From Erysipelotrichaceae bacterium (GTDB taxonomy: Bacteria; Bacillota_I; Bacilli_A; Erysipelotrichales; Erysipelotrichaceae), in the NCBI GenBank assembly GCA_017511325.1, contig JAFWKS010000171.1:1-7787 (forward strand): a stretch of 7,787 nucleotides of DNA. The letters are read 5' to 3'. Shown here piece by piece: positions 5,179-7,787 of the stretch. Position 1 is the first letter of the stretch. Every line of letters starts with the position of its first letter. Made by a program: the position numbers and the translations under genes. The notes under the pieces were generated by a model, which had not been told where the DNA came from, searched no databases, and was given only the letters and a program-made list of their open reading frames with translations.

Positions 5179-5224
5179 CCGGCAATGCCCGACAGTCAAT
5201 GCCGTAAGCGTTGCCGGCTTTTAT
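5179..5224 (+). terminator. Hairpin with T-run overlapping a short ORF (candidate attenuator)
   Basis: CCGGCAATGC (5179-5188) and GCGTTGCCGG (5208-5217) form a 10-bp stem with one wobble and a 19-nt loop, followed by CTTTTAT. The 5' arm contains the start codon of the 13-codon ORF. The next gene begins 6 nt after the T-run. It may act as a terminator between the two small membrane-protein genes, or be opened by ribosomes translating the short ORF. Confidence 0.65.
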
Positions 5225-5226
5225 AA
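5185..5226 (+). CDS. 13-codon leader ORF with strong ribosome site
   Basis: AAGGAGG at 5167-5173 is 11 nt from an ATG opening the peptide MPDSQCRKRCRLL, which ends at the TAA at 5224-5226, three nucleotides before the ATG of the 114-residue membrane protein. That downstream gene has no ribosome site of its own, so re-initiation or coupling from this ORF is the simplest way to translate it. Basic and cysteine codons cluster (CRKRCR), reminiscent of leader peptides, but an amino-acid-sensing role is speculation. Alternatively the Shine-Dalgarno serves the downstream start when the hairpin folds and shortens the spacing. Confidence 0.45.
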   Translation: MPDSQCRKRCRLL

Positions 5227-5229
5227 AAT

Positions 5230-5574
5230 ATGGAACAACCCATTAAGACGCTTGTAACAATAATATTCATATTTATGGGCGCAGCTTTGCTGACCACAAT
5301 CATGACGTTCGGTGTCGTTTCCCAGAATGCCCATGACGTGCTTTATGCCGTCACCGACTATCTGGAGATCAACGGCTATGACGCAGATGTGATCAACAAC
5401 TATGCGCAAAGAACCCATACGACAATCAATGTCTCGGAAACCAATGGTGGCATCGGTGCCAACGGCGACAAGAAGAGGTACATGGTGACTGTGAGCTTCA
5501 CACACTCATTAGCCTGGATTAACCAGGATCACACCCTGTCCTATTCCGCCATCACTAAGGCCGTCGATTATTAA
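5230..5574 (+). CDS. TadE/pseudopilin-like single-span membrane protein
   Basis: This 114-residue protein starts at 5230. No upstream in-frame start exists (a stop lies at 5224-5226), and the start M-E-Q-P-I-K-T-L parallels the 50-residue peptide upstream. Residues 7-28 form one transmembrane helix with a short N-terminal cytoplasmic end. The rest is external: a helical A-H-D-V-L-Y-A-V...L-E-I-N-G-Y-D-A-D-V segment, then T-T-I-N-V, Y-M-V-T-V-S-F and a terminal L-S-Y-S-A-I-T-K-A-V-D-Y. This helix-then-beta layout resembles TadE/TadF-type pseudopilins, but I see no diagnostic motif. There is no Shine-Dalgarno directly upstream; ATAAAAT fills the space, so expression probably depends on the 13-codon ORF. 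The next gene follows after 15 nt and is probably in the same operon. Confidence 0.85.
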   Translation: MEQPIKTLVTIIFIFMGAALLTTIMTFGVVSQNAHDVLYAVTDYLEINGYDADVINNYAQRTHTTINVSETNGGIGANGDKKRYMVTVSFTHSLAWINQDHTLSYSAITKAVDY

Positions 5575-5589
5575 GAAAGGAAACAAAAT

Positions 5590-6195
5590 ATGAAAGAAAG
5601 AACATGCCGCAAATGCGGCAAGAAGTATGACGCAAATTATATGGCCTGTCCGCATTGCGGGAACAACCCTTACAGAAATGCTTTTCAGGGGGTTCTGATC
5701 GGGCTTTGTGTCTTTATGCTTATAGCAGGCTTTGCCAACAGCATCGCCCTTCTGGTGAACCAGAAAAAGATGTACGAATCCTTAAGTAGTCAGATCGCTT
5801 CGATCTCGGGCGGAAACACGTCAGGTCAAAGCGAAAGCGAAGGAGTAAATCTGGCGGATTATCCGGAAATCCTTGAAAAGTATGCGATCAGCGACAGCAC
5901 GGATCTCAAGACACTGGGCGATGATTACTTCCTGTACTTCTATCAGGACGGTTGCGTGAACTGCGAGGTATCGAACCAGTTTATAGCTTCGTATTATTAC
6001 CTGGGTGTCAATGATACGACACCGATCTATCTGGCCCATCTCGACGAGTGCGAAAACCTCTTCAGCCAGTTTGATGTTGAGGGAACGCCGACTTTAGTCA
6101 GGATGACGGCAAATCAGCAGGTGTCAAAGGTAAGCGGATACGATGCAGTCTATGAAGTGCTCGATCCGATCGTAAGAGAATATACAGGAGAATAA
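5590..6195 (+). CDS. Membrane-anchored thioredoxin-like protein with zinc ribbon
   Basis: This 201-residue protein starts at an ATG behind AAGAAAGG. Residues 1-25 are a cytoplasmic zinc ribbon (C6, C9, C20, C23: CRKCG...CPHCG). Residues 33-55 are a transmembrane helix, then a Ser/Gly-rich linker (about 65-88). Residues about 90-200 form a thioredoxin-like fold facing outward. The strand D-Y-F-L-Y-F-Y leads into the redox motif CVNC (C122, C125); G-T-P-T-L-V with cis-Pro P167 is the second hallmark. C154 is extra. Such proteins exchange disulfides or transfer electrons on exported substrates, or assist their folding. It lies between a pseudopilin-like gene and a cysteine-rich secreted protein, which makes a role in the thiol state of local surface proteins attractive but unproven. 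The terminator overlaps its stop codon. Confidence 0.92.
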   Translation: MKERTCRKCGKKYDANYMACPHCGNNPYRNAFQGVLIGLCVFMLIAGFANSIALLVNQKKMYESLSSQIASISGGNTSGQSESEGVNLADYPEILEKYAISDSTDLKTLGDDYFLYFYQDGCVNCEVSNQFIASYYYLGVNDTTPIYLAHLDECENLFSQFDVEGTPTLVRMTANQQVSKVSGYDAVYEVLDPIVREYTGE

Positions 6196-6217
6196 GCGAT
6201 CAAATGATCGCTTTCTT
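6194..6217 (+). terminator. Intrinsic terminator 1 of 3
   Basis: AAGCGATC (6194-6201) and GATCGCTT (6206-6213) form an 8-bp stem with a 4-nt loop, followed by T-C-T-T. The stem uses the last two bases of the stop codon of the thioredoxin-like gene. Confidence 0.75.
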
Positions 6218-6221
6218 AAAT

Positions 6222-6289
6222 AAGGCATAAACACTAAATTTCCCCAAATGACAGCTATGCTGCTTTCCCAGTGTTTATGCCTTTTTTAT
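6222..6289 (+). terminator. Terminator 2 of 3: 14-bp stem with 34-nt structured loop
   Basis: AAGGCATAAACACT (6222-6235) and AGTGTTTATGCCTT (6270-6283) are perfect inverted repeats, followed by more T residues (T-run 6282-6287). The 34-nt loop contains its own CAGC/GCTG hairpin (6252-6262). The loop is far longer than usual, so this may be a small structured RNA or a recombination remnant rather than a plain terminator. Confidence 0.6.
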
Positions 6290-6302
6290 GAAATGACTTT
6301 TC

Positions 6303-6331
6303 GTGGCACCTTCAATCGGTGCCGTTTTTTT
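6303..6331 (+). terminator. Intrinsic terminator 3 of 3
   Basis: GGCACC (6305-6310) and GGTGCC (6318-6323) form a 6-bp stem, extendable by two wobble pairs, followed by seven T residues (6325-6331). It lies only about 35 nt before the start of the next gene, so it can act as an attenuator in that gene's leader if the promoter is upstream of it. Confidence 0.75.
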
Positions 6332-6365
6332 CAATTATTGTTTCAAGACGAAAGGAGGGAAAATT

Positions 6366-7787
6366 ATGATCAAACGAATTATCAGGAGTGTGGTGCTTGC
6401 CTTGTTCGTCTTTAACATGAGCATAAGCAGCATTTCCGCTGCCAGGACGCGCGAATACTACATGCTGGATATAGACAGCCTTGACAGTTCAGTCAAGCCT
6501 TATATCTCATCTGTAGTCGTTGAGAAGGACGATCTGTCGGTCTACATCAACAATACGTATGTCGGCACCATGTCGAGTGATCCTCAGACATTTTCTTTAA
6601 GCAACTGGAATCCGGCAATCAGCGTCAAGGTATATCTGAGCCAGATGAGGATCGAGGCGCACGTTTCTGAAACGGTTGCCATCAAGAAGAATTACAGGGC
6701 GGGTTTCAAGTTTGAACTTGCAGAAAATACCTATTATGTATGTACGTTCTATCCTGACATTAACGGATCTTCAGAAAGTGAGACGCAGCAGTCCACAAGA
6801 TCGGGAGACATCCACAGTTTCAGCTTTGGTCACAGCTACGACGGCAATTATGTTTCATTTAACGTTCAGCTGTCAGAATCCTCCGGAAAGGTCTATGTCA
6901 ACGGAAAAGAATTTGTCACCATCGACAAGCAAAGCGTCCCTGTCGTGTTTGAATACATCGGCGAAGACTTCCCGATCACGACGATCAATTATCAGGATAC
7001 GCTGCCGAGTTTTAACTGGTCTACGGCGTCGTTGACAAACCATATCTTCTATAACAGTGATTTTTCAAACATATCAGTAAAACAGGACTACGCGTTATCT
7101 AATGAATATCTGAACCTGCCGACACAGAATCTGACATTCGGCTCCTGGGTAAATGAATATCAGAGGGTCGGAGGATCATCACAGACAGGTACAGGTGTAT
7201 GGCAGGCAACGGGAAACAAGATCAAAGTTGTCTGTGAATACTATGAAGACAATACCTGTGCGAACAGGATCAGGACAGAATTCCCGAGGTATTGGGCTGT
7301 TCTTTCGAGCAGGGCAAATCTTCAGACATATCCGATCACCAAGGTGGTTCAGACTGTCTCGGTTGTCACACCGCTCTATAAAAATTATTACTATAATTCC
7401 TGGACTGAAACCTATGCTTTCCCGTCTTCAACGGCTGAAGGCGTAATTAAGCAATACAGCCAGAAGACAATATCCTGGACAGATGGAGGATATAATGTAA
7501 ACGGCGTTTTGGAAGGCAATAACGGCTGGGTGAGAGCCTATTATACCGAGTGTATAGAAGAATCTGCCTCAACAGCATCATGCCGTTACACCGCTTCAAA
7601 GAAGCTCTACCGCAAAGCTACGAGAGCCTATACGGACTCTGACTGGATAACATTCTGTTCCTATTGCGGAACTCAGATCGATTCCCGCACCAGATGGGCC
7701 CAGAAGACCAGATCCTATTCCGATTCAGGATGGATCGACTACTGTTCCTACTGTGGAACCCAGATAGACCAAAGGACCGTTTACAAG
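6366..7787 (+). CDS. Large secreted cysteine-rich protein with CSYCG repeats (3' truncated)
   Basis: The frame opens at an ATG 7 nt after AAAGGAGGGA and remains open to the window end, giving 474 residues so far. Residues 1-25 are a signal peptide (MIKRIIRSVVLALFVF..., cut after ISA). Residues 45-200 look all-beta (V-S-V-Y-I-N-N-T-Y-V-G-T, K-V-Y-V-N-G-K-E-F-V-T-I-D). The middle region is rich in Tyr, Trp, Asn, Ser and Thr. The C-terminal part has tandem 29-residue units each carrying W-I-x-(F/Y)-CSYCGTQID (C431/C434 and C460/C463). Further cysteines are C126, C290, C298, C396 and C406. The CxxCG motif is like half a zinc ribbon, so adjacent repeats could share metal or form disulfides. Nine cysteines are many for an exported Bacillota protein. 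The thioredoxin-like gene upstream is a plausible partner. I do not recognise a named family. Confidence 0.9.
   Translation, partial: MIKRIIRSVVLALFVFNMSISSISAARTREYYMLDIDSLDSSVKPYISSVVVEKDDLSVYINNTYVGTMSSDPQTFSLSNWNPAISVKVYLSQMRIEAHVSETVAIKKNYRAGFKFELAENTYYVCTFYPDINGSSESETQQSTRSGDIHSFSFGHSYDGNYVSFNVQLSESSGKVYVNGKEFVTIDKQSVPVVFEYIGEDFPITTINYQDTLPSFNWSTASLTNHIFYNSDFSNISVKQDYALSNEYLNLPTQNLTFGSWVNEYQRVGGSSQTGTGVWQATGNKIKVVCEYYEDNTCANRIRTEFPRYWAVLSSRANLQTYPITKVVQTVSVVTPLYKNYYYNSWTETYAFPSSTAEGVIKQYSQKTISWTDGGYNVNGVLEGNNGWVRAYYTECIEESASTASCRYTASKKLYRKATRAYTDSDWITFCSYCGTQIDSRTRWAQKTRSYSDSGWIDYCSYCGTQIDQRTVYK
7620..7787 (+). repeat. 87-bp tandem coding repeat (CSYCG units)
   Basis: Unit 1 spans 7620-7706 and unit 2 starts at 7707 and is cut by the window end. 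Both encode T-R-x-Y-x-DS-x-W-I-x-x-CSYCGTQID-x-RT. The period is exactly 87 nt (29 codons). DNA identity is clear but imperfect (TGC versus TGT, ACT versus ACC), so the duplication is not recent. More units may follow. Confidence 0.85.

Noticed and set aside
4989..5207. 72-residue + frame ORF overlapping the 50-residue peptide gene and the structured spacer
   Set aside because: No ribosome site, and it runs through hairpins and out of frame with a better-supported gene.
6676..7446. Two + frame ORFs (6676-7035 and 7153-7446) inside the large secreted-protein gene
   Set aside because: They are out of frame with a continuous signal-peptide protein that covers the whole segment; composition is that of a shadow frame.
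1..7787. CRISPR array, tRNA or rRNA genes
   Set aside because: No regularly spaced direct repeats and no cloverleaf or rRNA-like conserved sequence were seen on either strand.

Overview
This window looks like a piece of a surface or secretome region from a Gram-positive Bacillota genome, most likely a gut clostridial or erysipelotrichial lineage. The reasons are strong AGGAGG-type ribosome binding sites before nearly every gene, MKK-type Sec signal peptides, InlB-type B repeats with a C-terminal membrane anchor, short T-tailed hairpin terminators and moderate GC. The genus cannot be fixed from the sequence. All supported genes lie on the + strand.

Region 1 (1-2407) is a tandem array of four paralogous secreted proteins of about 150-175 residues, the first cut by the window edge. 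They share a hydrophobic signal peptide, a V-x-Y-x-V...Y-x-W strand, a GKKL-x-I core, a VLEVAAGTNTG loop and a C-terminal (S/A)-x-Y-x-DTLTYTA-x-I strand. I do not recognise a named family; they read as small all-beta exported proteins. Two of them share a 29-nt identical tract. Three of the four are followed by an intrinsic terminator, and each of those terminators is followed by at least one further long inverted repeat.

Region 2 (about 2408-3825) is an IS200/IS605-superfamily element of the tnpB-only (IS1341-like) type. It has an apparently intact RuvC/zinc-ribbon TnpB and a structured 3' tail expected to encode its omega (right-end) RNA. A near-identical 12-nt motif is found near both presumed ends. 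The element separates the array from region 3.

Region 3 (3826-4885) holds a small ORF of doubtful status and a surface protein with three InlB B-repeats and a C-terminal membrane anchor. The N-terminus of that protein echoes the array proteins (VLYSVSARITYALP versus VLYAVNEGYTWSI).

Region 4 (4925-6217) has three membrane-anchored proteins: a 50-residue Flp-pilin-like peptide, a 114-residue TadE/pseudopilin-like protein sharing its M-x-x-P-x-K-x-L start, and a zinc-ribbon/transmembrane/thioredoxin-like protein with an external CVNC motif. Between the first two is a structured intergenic segment. It contains a well-placed Shine-Dalgarno, a 13-codon ORF and a T-tailed hairpin that overlaps that ORF and ends just before the next start codon. 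This looks like an attenuator or translational-coupling device.

Region 5 (6194-7787) begins with three consecutive terminator-like hairpins. It continues with a large secreted protein, open at the window end, that is unusually cysteine-rich and ends in 29-residue CSYCG tandem repeats. My working inference is a cell-surface or pilus-like secretome locus with an extracytoplasmic thiol component, into which a TnpB element has inserted. The function of the whole is not established by the sequence.
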